45,973 bases of DNA from an uncultured Clostridia bacterium. Lineage in GTDB: Bacteria; Bacillota; Clostridia; Saccharofermentanales; Saccharofermentanaceae. A program made the position numbers and the translations under genes. How positions within the stretch are numbered: the stretch's first letter is position 1; every line of letters starts with the position of its first letter. Under the pieces are notes generated by a model that was not told the DNA's origin, did not search any database, and worked only from the letters and a program-made list of their open reading frames with translations. Shown here piece after piece: positions 16,363 to 24,911 of the stretch. Where the stretch lies: the NCBI GenBank assembly GCA_947303255.1, contig CAMYXL010000017.1, positions 1 through 45,973 on the forward strand, written 5' to 3'.

Positions 16363-16445
16363 ATCCCCCTCGTGAATTTTTTTATACCGTGAAACATTTC
16401 TGAATGAATGTTGATTTTATAGGTAAGAAGGATCTCGAGGGGGAT
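16363..16445. repeat. Widely spaced perfect inverted repeat
   Basis: ATCCCCCTCG (16363-16372) and CGAGGGGGAT (16436-16445) are perfect 10-bp complements 63 bp apart, between the DUF6054-like gene and the lipoprotein promoter. There is no T-run, so it is not a simple terminator. It may be a pair of regulator sites or a long-range RNA pairing. Confidence 0.5.
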
Positions 16446-16462
16446 TATTATGCCTTTTGGGA

Positions 16463-16490
16463 TTGAAGAAAGAGGATAATACTGTATTAT
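16463..16490 (+). promoter_or_regulatory. Candidate promoter of the lipoprotein-Rsm22 operon
   Basis: TTGAAG (16463-16468), a 16-bp spacer and TATTAT (16485-16490), about 46 bp before the ATG of the lipoprotein gene. Confidence 0.45.
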
Positions 16491-16536
16491 ATCGATATGG
16501 TTATGCCCAATTACATTTTGAGGTGGATTAAGGATA

Positions 16537-18204
16537 ATGAAGAACAGCAGATTATTGAAGATCTTAGCGGCATCAGTTGCTATTATGACTCTCTTGAGCG
16601 GATGCTCTTATATCGATTCATTCATGAAGAAAGATGAGACTGAGGAAACCGAAGAGGAAGAGACAGAATCTGAAGAAGAGACAACGACTACTGAAGTTAC
16701 GGAATCAGAGACAACAGAGACGGAGGAGACCGCAGAGACTACTGCTGAACCTACTCCGACTGAGACTGAGCCGACAGATGTTAAGACTTTGGGATTTGAT
16801 AAAGAGATACTTTTGGATAATGCAAAGTATTATAAGTATCAGAAAGGCGATGATTTCAAGGAGTGTTATACGGATCTTTGGGATGCAGATGAGAAGAAGT
16901 CATATTATTGTGAAGATCTTACAGGTGAGGATTACAAGAAGCAGTTTGAGTCCGATATCCCAATGTATAATTTCAATCCTTTCCAATCCATCAATCGTGA
17001 TATTGAAGATCAGATCGAACGTTACACGGTTGCCTCGACAAATAGTCCGAGATGGAGTTCTATATATCTTATCGATTTTGATACAGTAATTAACGCGACT
17101 GCTTTTTATGATGAAGTGACTGAAGATCTTGAGTCTTCTGTGTACAATGCTACAATGCGGGATAAGTATGTGAAGGACTCTGATAAGGTAGATGATGTAT
17201 CGTATTTCTTCATGCATATAGAATCAACTTCATCAACTGAAACGGAAAAATACTATCACTGTTTCTATTTCTATAAGAAAGCCGATACAGTTATAGCAGC
17301 TTTGGCATATACGGAGTCTTGCCCTGATTACCAGGAATATGTGAAAAACATGCTTAACGGTTATGGCCTTGTGATGCCTGATCTGAATGAAATATCTGCA
17401 GTTGAGCTTCCTGAATATCTGGTCAAATATGATTTCCCTGAGATTCCGAGCATGGAGATCCAGGAAACTCTTAAGGACAGTTATGAGTCTTACGTCTATG
17501 ACTATATAGCAGAGAAAGTTGGATTGTCCGCAACGTTTAGCGAGACCATTCCTATGGCTAAGACCGGTATGCCTGAAGAGGATTCATTGCCAAACATCAG
17601 CGGCGTAACAAGTTATATGATCAAAGACCTCGATTCAGACGGAACTGAAGATATGCTCGTCTTCGGATTTGTTCAGGTCAAAGCTGATAATATCGATTAT
17701 GCAACCTACAAGTATCTGCCGTTCATCATGCTTTGCCAGACTGATTATGATTCGATCAAGGTTATGGATTCGATGGTATATGAGCCAGCTGATCCGCCTA
17801 GATATGGTTACTACAGCACGGCACTCGAATCCACTCCGACTTTTATATATAGGTTCTCCGGTTTTTATACCAAGGACAATACAGTCCTTCTGACTTTCAA
17901 CAAGAGCGGACTAGTAGGTGACATAGGCTATTGTAACGCCCTCGAACTTACTGTTGAAAATGGAAAGTTCAAGCTTCTGAATATGCTTTACCAGTATAAT
18001 GGCGGTTCAGATGATTTTAAGTATACAATGTTCGATCTTCAGACAGGCGAAGAGACAAAGATCGACGGTATTATGTACCCGCAGACTGTTACAGTTCTTC
18101 AGTGGCAGGATCTTACTTCGTATGAGCAAGAATTCTTCGTCAATATCGAGGGAACTCATGACCTGAAGAATACAGAATATAATATCTTCTATAACATAGA
18201 CTGA
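16537..18204 (+). CDS. Lipoprotein of unknown function with acidic Thr/Glu linker
   Basis: 555 aa. A lipoprotein signal peptide with lipobox LLSGC places the mature Cys at residue 23. Residues about 32-85 form a highly acidic, Glu/Thr-only spacer (runs such as ETEETEEEETESEEETTTT) that probably carries the domain away from the membrane. The rest (about 90-555) is a soluble domain rich in Tyr, Asp and Phe without motifs I recognise. A DLDSDGTEDMLVFG stretch near 365-380 resembles the short Asp-rich turns of FG-GAP/VCBS-type repeats and could bind calcium, which is speculative. The Rsm22-like gene follows after 15 nt. Surface-exposed; role unknown. Confidence 0.78.
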   Translation: MKNSRLLKILAASVAIMTLLSGCSYIDSFMKKDETEETEEEETESEEETTTTEVTESETTETEETAETTAEPTPTETEPTDVKTLGFDKEILLDNAKYYKYQKGDDFKECYTDLWDADEKKSYYCEDLTGEDYKKQFESDIPMYNFNPFQSINRDIEDQIERYTVASTNSPRWSSIYLIDFDTVINATAFYDEVTEDLESSVYNATMRDKYVKDSDKVDDVSYFFMHIESTSSTETEKYYHCFYFYKKADTVIAALAYTESCPDYQEYVKNMLNGYGLVMPDLNEISAVELPEYLVKYDFPEIPSMEIQETLKDSYESYVYDYIAEKVGLSATFSETIPMAKTGMPEEDSLPNISGVTSYMIKDLDSDGTEDMLVFGFVQVKADNIDYATYKYLPFIMLCQTDYDSIKVMDSMVYEPADPPRYGYYSTALESTPTFIYRFSGFYTKDNTVLLTFNKSGLVGDIGYCNALELTVENGKFKLLNMLYQYNGGSDDFKYTMFDLQTGEETKIDGIMYPQTVTVLQWQDLTSYEQEFFVNIEGTHDLKNTEYNIFYNID

Positions 18205-18219
18205 TTTTGAGGTGCGTTA

Positions 18220-19176
18220 ATGGACCTTCCGATCGAACTTAAGAATGCAGTTGAAAGCCTTGTCGAGAACAAGAGCATGAGCGAGCTCAAGGCCGCTTCC
18301 AAGATCATTACGGATAAGTATAAGAATGAATCCGGTAGGGGCAAGAAACTCGTTACCGATAAACTCGATGCGGAAGTTTATTCTGTTTACCGTATGCCTG
18401 CAACTTTCGGTGCCTGTTCAGATGCATTAAGTTACGTGTCGGAATTTTATAGTGAGTCCATCGATTCAGTTACTGATGTGGGGGCGGGAAGCGGTGCTGC
18501 ATCCTGGGCTTCGGATATTGTTTTCGATCCGGAAAAAATAACATGTCTAGAGCGCGAGAAAGCCATGCGAGATCTCGGAAGTAAGCTCATGGAATGTGAT
18601 CCTTCCGTCTCATCCAAAACGACATGGACTTCTTTTGACATTACCAAGGACGAGATCGCTGAATCATCAGATCTTGTCATCGCATCCTACATGTTTAACG
18701 AGCTTGATCCGGACAACATCAGGTCTTCGATCGCCAAGCTCTGGGATAAGACAGATAAGCTCCTGGTCATCATTGAGCCTGGAACTCCGAAGGGATTTTC
18801 TGTCATCAGCACCATCAGATCTTTTCTTCTCGAAAACGATGGCCATCTGATAGCTCCGTGCACTCACGACAAGCCGTGCAGGCTCGCATCCGATGACTGG
18901 TGTCACTTCACATGCAGAGTCCAGCGAAGCAAACTTCATAAGCTTCTCAAGGATGCCGACGTTCCTTATGAAGACGAGAAATACTCATACATCGCTTTCT
19001 CGAAAACGCCTTGCGACCGCGCAAAGATGCGTGTTTTAAGACACCCTTATATCACAAAGGGTCAGGTTGACGTTACTCTTTGTACCGAGTCTGAAAATAC
19101 AAAAGTTACTTTTCGAAAAAGGGACGGTGACCTTTACAAAAAAGCTAAAAAAGCTAAGCAGGGAGACAGTTTATGA
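18220..19176 (+). CDS. Rsm22-type ribosomal small-subunit-associated methyltransferase family protein
   Basis: 318 aa. A SAM-binding Rossmann domain is seen at about 85-190 (TDVGAGSGAASWA as motif I, ASYMFNEL, VIIEPGTPKG), followed by the Rsm22 (PF09243) signature region. Cysteines C214, C220 and C228 (C-X5-C-X7-C, from APCTHDKPCRLASDDWC), with C232 or C265 as a possible fourth, match the spacing that binds a 4Fe-4S cluster in the mitochondrial homologue METTL17/Rsm22, which assists small-subunit assembly. A bacterial role in 30S assembly or rRNA modification is inferred. GAGGTG ribosome binding site; 15 nt after the lipoprotein gene. Its stop codon overlaps the 3' end of the convergent glycosyltransferase gene by 6 nt. 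Confidence 0.88.
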   Translation: MDLPIELKNAVESLVENKSMSELKAASKIITDKYKNESGRGKKLVTDKLDAEVYSVYRMPATFGACSDALSYVSEFYSESIDSVTDVGAGSGAASWASDIVFDPEKITCLEREKAMRDLGSKLMECDPSVSSKTTWTSFDITKDEIAESSDLVIASYMFNELDPDNIRSSIAKLWDKTDKLLVIIEPGTPKGFSVISTIRSFLLENDGHLIAPCTHDKPCRLASDDWCHFTCRVQRSKLHKLLKDADVPYEDEKYSYIAFSKTPCDRAKMRVLRHPYITKGQVDVTLCTESENTKVTFRKRDGDLYKKAKKAKQGDSL

Positions 19177-19890
19177 GTCTTCGAATGCCTTGTCTATGCA
19201 ATGAATTTCCATCTCCCATTGCTTAAGAAAGAACGGCGCATTTTTCGATGACAACGAATCAGGATTATGGATCCTGTAAGTATAAACAACAGGATCAGCA
19301 AAGCAGACTTTCTTTACGTGAGTAAAATACTCATAGTTGAAGTGCATGTCTTCTGCATAATTGTATTTTTCTAAGAATCTGATCTTATATTTCTGGATTA
19401 TCTCTTTTTTATACAGTCTTCCTGTTGCTCCGCGCATGCTTCTCCTGTAAGGACGAAGATCTTTTTTGAGTTCTTCCTTTGTTCCGCGGAACGGCTCCCA
19501 ACTGTCAGTTCTGGAGAATTCCTTTATCTGATTCCAGCGGATCTTCCTGCCGACGCATACATCGGCATCTCCGATCTCATTAAGAAGTGTCTCGATCATG
19601 TTAGGCATAACGAGATCATCAGCGTCAACAAAGCAGATATACGTGCCCTGAGCCTGTTCTATGCCGATGTTTCTGGTATCGGATGCACCTGTGTTTTTCT
19701 TGGTGATGAGTTTTATCCTGGAATCCTGTTTGGCGTAATGCTTAAGGATCTGCTGACTTTTATCTGTAGAACCGTCATCGATAACGATTACTTCGAAATC
19801 GCATCCTTCATTTTTCAAAACTCCGGTTAAACATTCATCAAGATATTCTTCAGCGTTATATACAGGAATGATGATCGATACCTTAAGCAT
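19171..19890 (-). CDS. Family 2 glycosyltransferase
   Basis: 239 aa from the ATG at 19888-19890, preceded by CGGAG at 7 nt; the open frame starts earlier at 19947 without a good ribosome binding site. The GT-A fold signatures are clear: VSIIIPVYNAEEYL at the N-terminus, VIVIDDGSTDKS, NTGASDTRNIGI and the metal-binding DADD motif (FVDADDLVMPN). A C-terminal part with RGATGRLYKKEII and YAEDMHFNYEYF fits sugar transferases that build cell-surface polysaccharides. It is a lone gene with no neighbouring capsule cluster. Shorter than many GT2 proteins (typically 300 or more), since it ends soon after the catalytic domain. Confidence 0.88.
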   Translation of the reverse strand: MLKVSIIIPVYNAEEYLDECLTGVLKNEGCDFEVIVIDDGSTDKSQQILKHYAKQDSRIKLITKKNTGASDTRNIGIEQAQGTYICFVDADDLVMPNMIETLLNEIGDADVCVGRKIRWNQIKEFSRTDSWEPFRGTKEELKKDLRPYRRSMRGATGRLYKKEIIQKYKIRFLEKYNYAEDMHFNYEYFTHVKKVCFADPVVYTYRIHNPDSLSSKNAPFFLKQWEMEIHCIDKAFEDS

Positions 19891-20000
19891 ACTAATACTC
19901 CGATTTTTACTTTCACTATTATAACGCAACTCTTTGTTTAATGTCATAAAATGATATACTATTAGGCAGAAATTATTTTTCGAGAAAGGGATAGAATATC

Positions 20001-20804
20001 ATGGGTTTGTTCGGCAGACTTTTCAATCGTAAGAAGAAGCCTCCTATGTTGGAGAGATTAGTCTTCGCGGCAGCAGGCGGAGCAGCGAACGCTTTTTTTA
20101 ACAGTGACATGATGAAGAATGCTGCTTCCACTCCTTCACCGGTAGCTCAGGTTAAGCCGCTAAATAAGATAAGCGAATATGACAAGCAGAAGGCAGAGGC
20201 AGAAGCTAAGCGTCTCGAAGAAGAGCGTGCACGTAAGGTTAATGCAGTTATTGCAGAACTTGCTCTTTGCTATTACATCGCCGGAATCGACGGCACTGTT
20301 ACTCAGGACGAATATAACGAACTTCATAAGATCAGGGATACGTTCAACAGTATGAAGGACGTAAAACAAGAAGAGCGTCTTCTTATGGGTAAGGTTTGTA
20401 ATCCGAATATTTCTTTCGTTGAACTTTGCACATATTTCGACAAACTCGAATCTTCATCTTTGATCTCATATGCTCTCGAGATCGAGAAGGTTGCCGAGAC
20501 AGGCGACGGTATCACTGCACGTGAGGCAGATGCAATTCAGATGTATAAAGATTATGTCACGAATAGAACGGGATACGTTTTCGCGAAGACAGTACAGAAA
20601 GAAGCAAAGGAGATCGAACTTGTCTGTCCGAAGTGCGGCGGCGAGCTCGAACTCGATACGAGACTTCTCGGTGCTACATGCCGATTCTGCGGTTACTCCA
20701 AGATCCTTGATGCCAACAGGATCGATGAGGCTCTGACAAGACAGATGGCAACAGAGAGGATCAAGGCATTGATCGAAGAAGAAAAAGCAAAGGGGAGCAT
20801 TTGA
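20001..20804 (+). CDS. TerB-like protein with C-terminal zinc ribbon
   Basis: 267 aa. A basic N-terminus (GRLFNRKKKPP) precedes an Ala/Gly segment and a charged coiled coil at about 55-75 (KQKAEAEAKRLEEERARK). A helical domain at about 75-190 has YYIAGIDGTVTQDEYNEL, the acidic loop pattern of TerB/DjlA-type tellurite-resistance domains. The C-terminal zinc ribbon has CPKCGG and CRFCGY (about 214-234). Start ATG follows GAGAAAGGG. Its stop overlaps the ATG of the next gene by one base (TGATG), so the pair is coupled. Function is unknown; TerB domains often link to envelope stress. Confidence 0.72.
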   Translation: MGLFGRLFNRKKKPPMLERLVFAAAGGAANAFFNSDMMKNAASTPSPVAQVKPLNKISEYDKQKAEAEAKRLEEERARKVNAVIAELALCYYIAGIDGTVTQDEYNELHKIRDTFNSMKDVKQEERLLMGKVCNPNISFVELCTYFDKLESSSLISYALEIEKVAETGDGITAREADAIQMYKDYVTNRTGYVFAKTVQKEAKEIELVCPKCGGELELDTRLLGATCRFCGYSKILDANRIDEALTRQMATERIKALIEEEKAKGSI

Positions 20805-21751
20805 TGAGAGTTGATATCTGGGATGAAGGCGAATACGGTTACAGGGCTTCATATGGCTTTAGACCGAATATAAGGACGTATGTTCATGAAGACGAGGAGA
20901 AGAGAGACTGTATGCTCGTTATACCGGGCGGCGGTTATTGTGTAGTAACTCCTCATGAAGGTGAACTTGTCGCTAAGAAATTCTATGATCTCGGATATAA
21001 CACTTTTGTTTTGACATACACAACGGATATTACAATGTCCGTTCCGCTTAAGAAGCAGCCGATGATGGATGCTGCAAGAGCCGTAAGAGTTATAAAAGAT
21101 AAGTTTGCGAATGACTGCAAACTTATCGTTGCAGGTTTTTCCGCAGGAGGTCATGTAGTCGGATCACTGATCACGCATTTTGCTGAGATCGAAGACAAGA
21201 AGTATCCTGATATCTCATGCAGACCTGATGCTGCGATCTTCGGTTATCCTGTGATCACGACAGGTAAATTTACTCACCATTGGTCAGTAGTCGCGCTTCT
21301 TGGTAACGATGCATCCGATGAAGAATTGGAGTACTTCTCCGTTGAGAAGAATGTATCTTCCGATACTCCTCCGTGCTTTATCTGGCAGACAGCAACTGAT
21401 GATCTGGTTCCTGTCGAGAACAGTTATCTTTTGGCAAAAGCCCTTAAAACTAACGGCGTTAAGTTTGCTCAGTATATTTTCCCTGAAGGCCATCACGGAT
21501 TGTCACTTCCTAATAGTGATTTCTTCACCGGAAAGGCAGGCGGTGACTTTACGATGGAGCAGGTCAACCTGGCGATCGAGAATGTCCGTAAGGGAACGAC
21601 TGTCGATGTATCTGAGGAGAGAAGACAAGAACTCATCGCACAGTTCGATGCTCCGCCTATGAGTTTTGAGGGAATGGAGATCCCCAAGTTTGATGATATC
21701 CTGATGTGGCCGGATCTGGCTGTGGATTTTCTCTCGAAAGAATTAAAGTAA
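20804..21751 (+). CDS. Alpha/beta hydrolase (esterase/acetylxylan-esterase-like)
   Basis: 315 aa, no signal peptide. Oxyanion-hole motif PGGGYCVVTPHEGE at about 41-54, nucleophile elbow GFSAGG (S113), a late TDDLVPVE (candidate acid) and FPEGHHGLSLP (catalytic His near 230). This arrangement matches the HSL/BD-FAE-like and axeA-type small carbohydrate esterases common in rumen Firmicutes. An in-frame TTG at 20801 is possible, but the ATG at 20804 has GGGGAG six nt upstream and overlaps the previous stop. A terminator follows. Intracellular deacetylation of imported oligosaccharides is plausible but inferred. Confidence 0.85.
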   Translation: MRVDIWDEGEYGYRASYGFRPNIRTYVHEDEEKRDCMLVIPGGGYCVVTPHEGELVAKKFYDLGYNTFVLTYTTDITMSVPLKKQPMMDAARAVRVIKDKFANDCKLIVAGFSAGGHVVGSLITHFAEIEDKKYPDISCRPDAAIFGYPVITTGKFTHHWSVVALLGNDASDEELEYFSVEKNVSSDTPPCFIWQTATDDLVPVENSYLLAKALKTNGVKFAQYIFPEGHHGLSLPNSDFFTGKAGGDFTMEQVNLAIENVRKGTTVDVSEERRQELIAQFDAPPMSFEGMEIPKFDDILMWPDLAVDFLSKELK

Positions 21752-21757
21752 ATGAGT

Positions 21758-21803
21758 TCCGTTGATGACGATTAGCTAAAATCTGTCACAACGGACCTTT
21801 TTG
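21758..21803 (+). terminator. Intrinsic terminator after the TerB-like/esterase pair
   Basis: TCCGTTG (21758-21764) pairs with CAACGGA (21789-21795), and TGAC (21766-21769) with GTCA (21785-21788) with a single bulged A between the helices. CCTTTTT follows directly. Confidence 0.7.
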
Positions 21804-21847
21804 TTATAAAATATTCGTGCTATTCATTTTTATAGGGGGAACAAGAA

Positions 21848-23452
21848 ATGAGTTTAATGGAAAGACCGATCGTCAATACTTTGCCTGACGGCAGTAAGTA
21901 TTTTGAACATACATTTGAGAACTTCTATCTCAAAGCATATGTTCCGAAAAACGATATTGACGGTCAGATCATCAACTACGGATTCAGAGCTCCGTTGCTT
22001 CTCGTTTTCGAGGAAGAAAAAAAGACTATTGATGAGGCTGTTGCTTTTGCGAAGGAGACAGGCCTTGAAGAGCTCGCTGTTAACTATGATTCATCAGTTC
22101 TTTTCATATATCCGACATGTGAGGGCGGATGGGAAAAGGCTGACGAGAGTGTTTATGTTGACCTCATCGCTGAAGTAAAGAATCATCCTGAGTACGAGGA
22201 CGGAATCGTATCATTCTTCAACTTCTTTACTAAGAAGTTCGAAGGCTTTTTCATAAGAGGTGCGAAGTTCAGAGCAGATATCTACAGTTACGGAAAATCT
22301 GCTGACTATGTTGCTACAAAGCTTCTTAAAAAGATCGATGGCGAGTTCTTATGGGGACCTGGCGAGATCACACCTGCTATGTGCTCCATGGAGAACTTAA
22401 GCGTGGTTCCGAATGTTGAGCGTAAGGATATCGCTATCTTGAGCGTAGGAAATTCTGAAGAGATCAATAAGGCTTTCGATGGATGCGAGCATCTTCTCAT
22501 CAAGGATAAGGCTGACTATAAGGCTGACTTTATGTCATTCGTAAGACGTTTCAAGATGTGGTGCGGTAAGATCGAATATGAGCCGATCTTCGAAGAGATC
22601 AATATGACAGAAGAGCCGGGCATCACTGTTGTTAAGACATCACCTGATAATTTCCTTAAGTACAAGGGAACAACAGAGCATAAGGTCGGTTACTTCGCTT
22701 ATTACAACAACTGCATCATGGACAAGGGACCTGTTCCGCTCGTTCTCGGATTCCACGGTGGCGGAGACTGCTCCATGTATCTGACATTCGTTGCCGGCTG
22801 GTGGGAAGTATGTCACGATCATGATTTCCTCTTTGTATCAGTTGAGAACCATCTCGATGTTCCTGCTGCTGAGATCATGCAGCTTTTGGATCATCTCAAG
22901 ACCAGATATAACATTGATGAGAAGAGGATATATGCTTCAGGCTTCTCTATGGGCAGCGGAAAGACTTGGAACCTCTATCAGGAATATCCTGAGACCTTTG
23001 CAGGATTTGCTCCATGCAGTGCTCTTTTCCCGATGAAGGAGAACTGGTTCGGACTCTCACTCGGAGACCCGGGTCTTAATATGGATAAGGCTGTTCCGAT
23101 CTTCTATTCAGGCGGAGAGGAATCACCGCTTCCTGAACTTCCTAATCAGGGCGAGGGATGTCTTGACAGACTTAAGTATGCTGCAGAAGTTAATAAGCTT
23201 AAGGAGAGATTCACTTCAGTTGATTTTGCCGATAAGGATAACTGGAAAGACAAGTTCTATGGAATCGCAGGTGACAAGGTAGAAAAATACTACGATGAGA
23301 CCAGAGACAGTTATCTTACGGTTAACTACTACGAGAGTGAAGACGGTGTGATAAGGACTGCTTTCGGAAGCGTCAGCGGTCAACAGCATGAGTGCAGACA
23401 TCACTCAGTTGAGACAGCTTGGAACTTCCTGTCGCAGTTCAGTAAAGAATAA
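21848..23452 (+). CDS. Alpha/beta hydrolase, PHB-depolymerase/prolyl-oligopeptidase-like esterase
   Basis: 534 aa, no signal peptide. The catalytic domain is in the C-terminal half: oxyanion segment [12 protein letters not shown] at about 298-310, nucleophile elbow SGFSMGS with S367, and a C-terminal [17 protein letters not shown] providing the catalytic His. This order fits the Esterase_PHB/LpqC-like group that includes feruloyl and acetyl esterases. The N-terminal roughly 280 residues are a separate domain that I do not recognise. Ribosome binding site AGGGGGAAC. It is a single gene between two terminators. The preceding gene is another esterase, but it is transcribed separately. Confidence 0.8.
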   Translation: MSLMERPIVNTLPDGSKYFEHTFENFYLKAYVPKNDIDGQIINYGFRAPLLLVFEEEKKTIDEAVAFAKETGLEELAVNYDSSVLFIYPTCEGGWEKADESVYVDLIAEVKNHPEYEDGIVSFFNFFTKKFEGFFIRGAKFRADIYSYGKSADYVATKLLKKIDGEFLWGPGEITPAMCSMENLSVVPNVERKDIAILSVGNSEEINKAFDGCEHLLIKDKADYKADFMSFVRRFKMWCGKIEYEPIFEEINMTEEPGITVVKTSPDNFLKYKGTTEHKVGYFAYYNNCIMDKGPVPLVLGFHGGGDCSMYLTFVAGWWEVCHDHDFLFVSVENHLDVPAAEIMQLLDHLKTRYNIDEKRIYASGFSMGSGKTWNLYQEYPETFAGFAPCSALFPMKENWFGLSLGDPGLNMDKAVPIFYSGGEESPLPELPNQGEGCLDRLKYAAEVNKLKERFTSVDFADKDNWKDKFYGIAGDKVEKYYDETRDSYLTVNYYESEDGVIRTAFGSVSGQQHECRHHSVETAWNFLSQFSKE

Positions 23453-23465
23453 CATCAAGAATACT

Positions 23466-23507
23466 AAAAAAGACCTGTCGACTAACATCTGTCGGCAGGT
23501 CTTTTGT
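23466..23507. terminator. Bidirectional intrinsic terminator between convergent genes
   Basis: A 15-bp stem (23468-23482 with 23491-23505, one G-U pair) with an 8-nt loop. The arms begin and end in AAAA and TTTT, so either strand gets a U-tract. It serves the esterase from the left and the small secreted protein from the right. Confidence 0.9.
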
Positions 23508-23528
23508 TAACTATGTTGTCAGTATTCC

Positions 23529-23903
23529 TTAAACGTTATACCAATCATTCAGAGGGATTCCATATACATATGTTCTTCTCTGACACTCTTTTGAAACAGA
23601 TATAACCTTCTGACAATCAGTGCAGACCTTATATACGTAGCGTGATCTCTCATAAGTTGTATACCATGCGAAGTTATTACAGTAAGAACTAACTTTATAC
23701 TTGTCGCTCCACTCTCCGTAAATATACGTACAGTGTGTTCCGCATATTGAGTAGTCATTATGTCCGTTGGAATAACTTTGATTGACGACAGGCAGATTTG
23801 CTCCCGGCTTTGTTGCTCCGACTGTCTTAAAACCTGTGGTCGTTGCAAAAAGCGCAACTGAAACCAGCACCATTGAAAGTGCTTTGATAAGTTTTCTCTT
23901 CAT
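23529..23903 (-). CDS. Small secreted cysteine-containing protein of unknown function
   Basis: 124 aa. Signal peptide of about 30 residues (basic KRKLIK, hydrophobic LSMVLVSVALFATTTGF, cleavage near VGA). The mature part of about 95 residues is very rich in Tyr, Ser and Asn, with cysteines in CGTHC, a lone C (YCNN), CTDC and a last C (ECQR), six in all. CxxxC and CxxC could form disulfides or bind zinc. No family recognised. A GGAAG-type ribosome binding site lies upstream. It stands alone between a terminator and an AT-rich region (23904-24050) with no further gene. A secreted toxin-like or signalling peptide is possible but unsupported. Confidence 0.68.
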   Translation of the reverse strand: MKRKLIKALSMVLVSVALFATTTGFKTVGATKPGANLPVVNQSYSNGHNDYSICGTHCTYIYGEWSDKYKVSSYCNNFAWYTTYERSRYVYKVCTDCQKVISVSKECQRRTYVYGIPLNDWYNV

Positions 23904-24055
23904 TTCTTTCTTCCTTTCTTTTTTTGAGGACTTCCTTAGATCCTCTTAATTGGGTTTGTAATCTGATTATGCCAAATTAATCTGATATTGTGAAACAATT
24001 TTTTAGGCAAAATATTGTCAATAAACAGTCAATGTTTAGTATCAAGATAATTTTC

Positions 24056-24103
24056 GAAAAAAAGAAGGGTGTCTCAAGCTTTTTCTTGCTTTAGAGACAC
24101 CCT
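24056..24103 (-). terminator. Terminator of the pantothenate operon
   Basis: A 10-bp perfect stem AGGGTGTCTC/GAGACACCCT (24066-24075 with 24094-24103). On the minus strand it is followed by a U-tract (TTCTTTTTTTC at about 24055-24065). Confidence 0.87.
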
Positions 24104-24131
24104 CTTAGTTTTTGCCCTGAATCAATAGATA

Positions 24132-24896
24132 TTACTGATTCTTATAATAAACTTCGATAAGACCTTTAAGGATCATATCTTCATCGATGATTATCTTATG
24201 CTTGCACAAAGGAGCGACGATCGAAGCGTATCTTCCCGTAGCAGTTAAGACGCACTTCTCACCGTATTCTTCTTCGATCCTGTCGATCATGCCGTCGATC
24301 AACGCGGCATTCTGAAAGATAAGACCGCTCTTCATGCTGTCTATTGTGTTTGTACCGATAACCTTTTTCGGTGTCTCGAAAGCAATGTTAGGAAGCTGTG
24401 AAGTCTTGCTGCTAAGCGCTTCCGCTTCGATACCCATTCCTGCACCGATCGATGTTCCGATAAAGTTCTTGTCCTTGTCGATAAGTGAGAATGCTGTAGC
24501 TGTTCCCATATAGATATTGATCTGAGGAACACCGTATTCTTTTATTCCTGCAACTGCAGAAACGACCAGATCGCTTCCTAGTTGTGCGGGATTATCGATC
24601 TTTATCTTAAGACCTGATTTGACACCCGGTCCGACAATTATCGGTTCGATGGAAGTTAATCTTGTAACAGCTTTCTTTATCGTTCCCGTTAACTGGGGAA
24701 CAACAGACGAGATGATGGCACCTTCGATCTTTTCAATGCTTTGATCATTGAAATCCAAAGCTGATTTGAGAAGAGATGCATATTCGAGATCAGAGTAGGA
24801 TTTTACCGTGGATAAAAGTTCGGTAAATAACAGTTCGCGTTCCTTAAAACAACCCAAAACGATGTGAGTGTTTCCGATATCGATTGCAAGTACCAT
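24132..24896 (-). CDS. coaX: Type III pantothenate kinase (CoaX), divergent at cation-site residues
   Basis: 254 aa, typical length. It catalyses ATP-dependent phosphorylation of pantothenate, the first step of coenzyme A synthesis. The ASKHA phosphate loop AIDIGNTHIVLG starts the protein. GPGVKSGLKIKIDNPAQLGSD carries the family's NPxxxGxD segment with the catalytic Asp, and SSKTSQLPNIAFETPKKVIGTNTIDSMKSG is family-like. Oddities: the usual DFGTATTFD is YMGTATAFS, so the Asp that coordinates the monovalent cation is Met; GADR reads GSDL; TGG reads TGR. It lies 15 nt after the ECF S-component gene. Probably functional with altered cation use; a degenerate copy cannot be excluded. Confidence 0.88.
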   Translation of the reverse strand: MVLAIDIGNTHIVLGCFKERELLFTELLSTVKSYSDLEYASLLKSALDFNDQSIEKIEGAIISSVVPQLTGTIKKAVTRLTSIEPIIVGPGVKSGLKIKIDNPAQLGSDLVVSAVAGIKEYGVPQINIYMGTATAFSLIDKDKNFIGTSIGAGMGIEAEALSSKTSQLPNIAFETPKKVIGTNTIDSMKSGLIFQNAALIDGMIDRIEEEYGEKCVLTATGRYASIVAPLCKHKIIIDEDMILKGLIEVYYKNQ

Positions 24897-24911
24897 GAAA
24901 GTAACCTCCGA

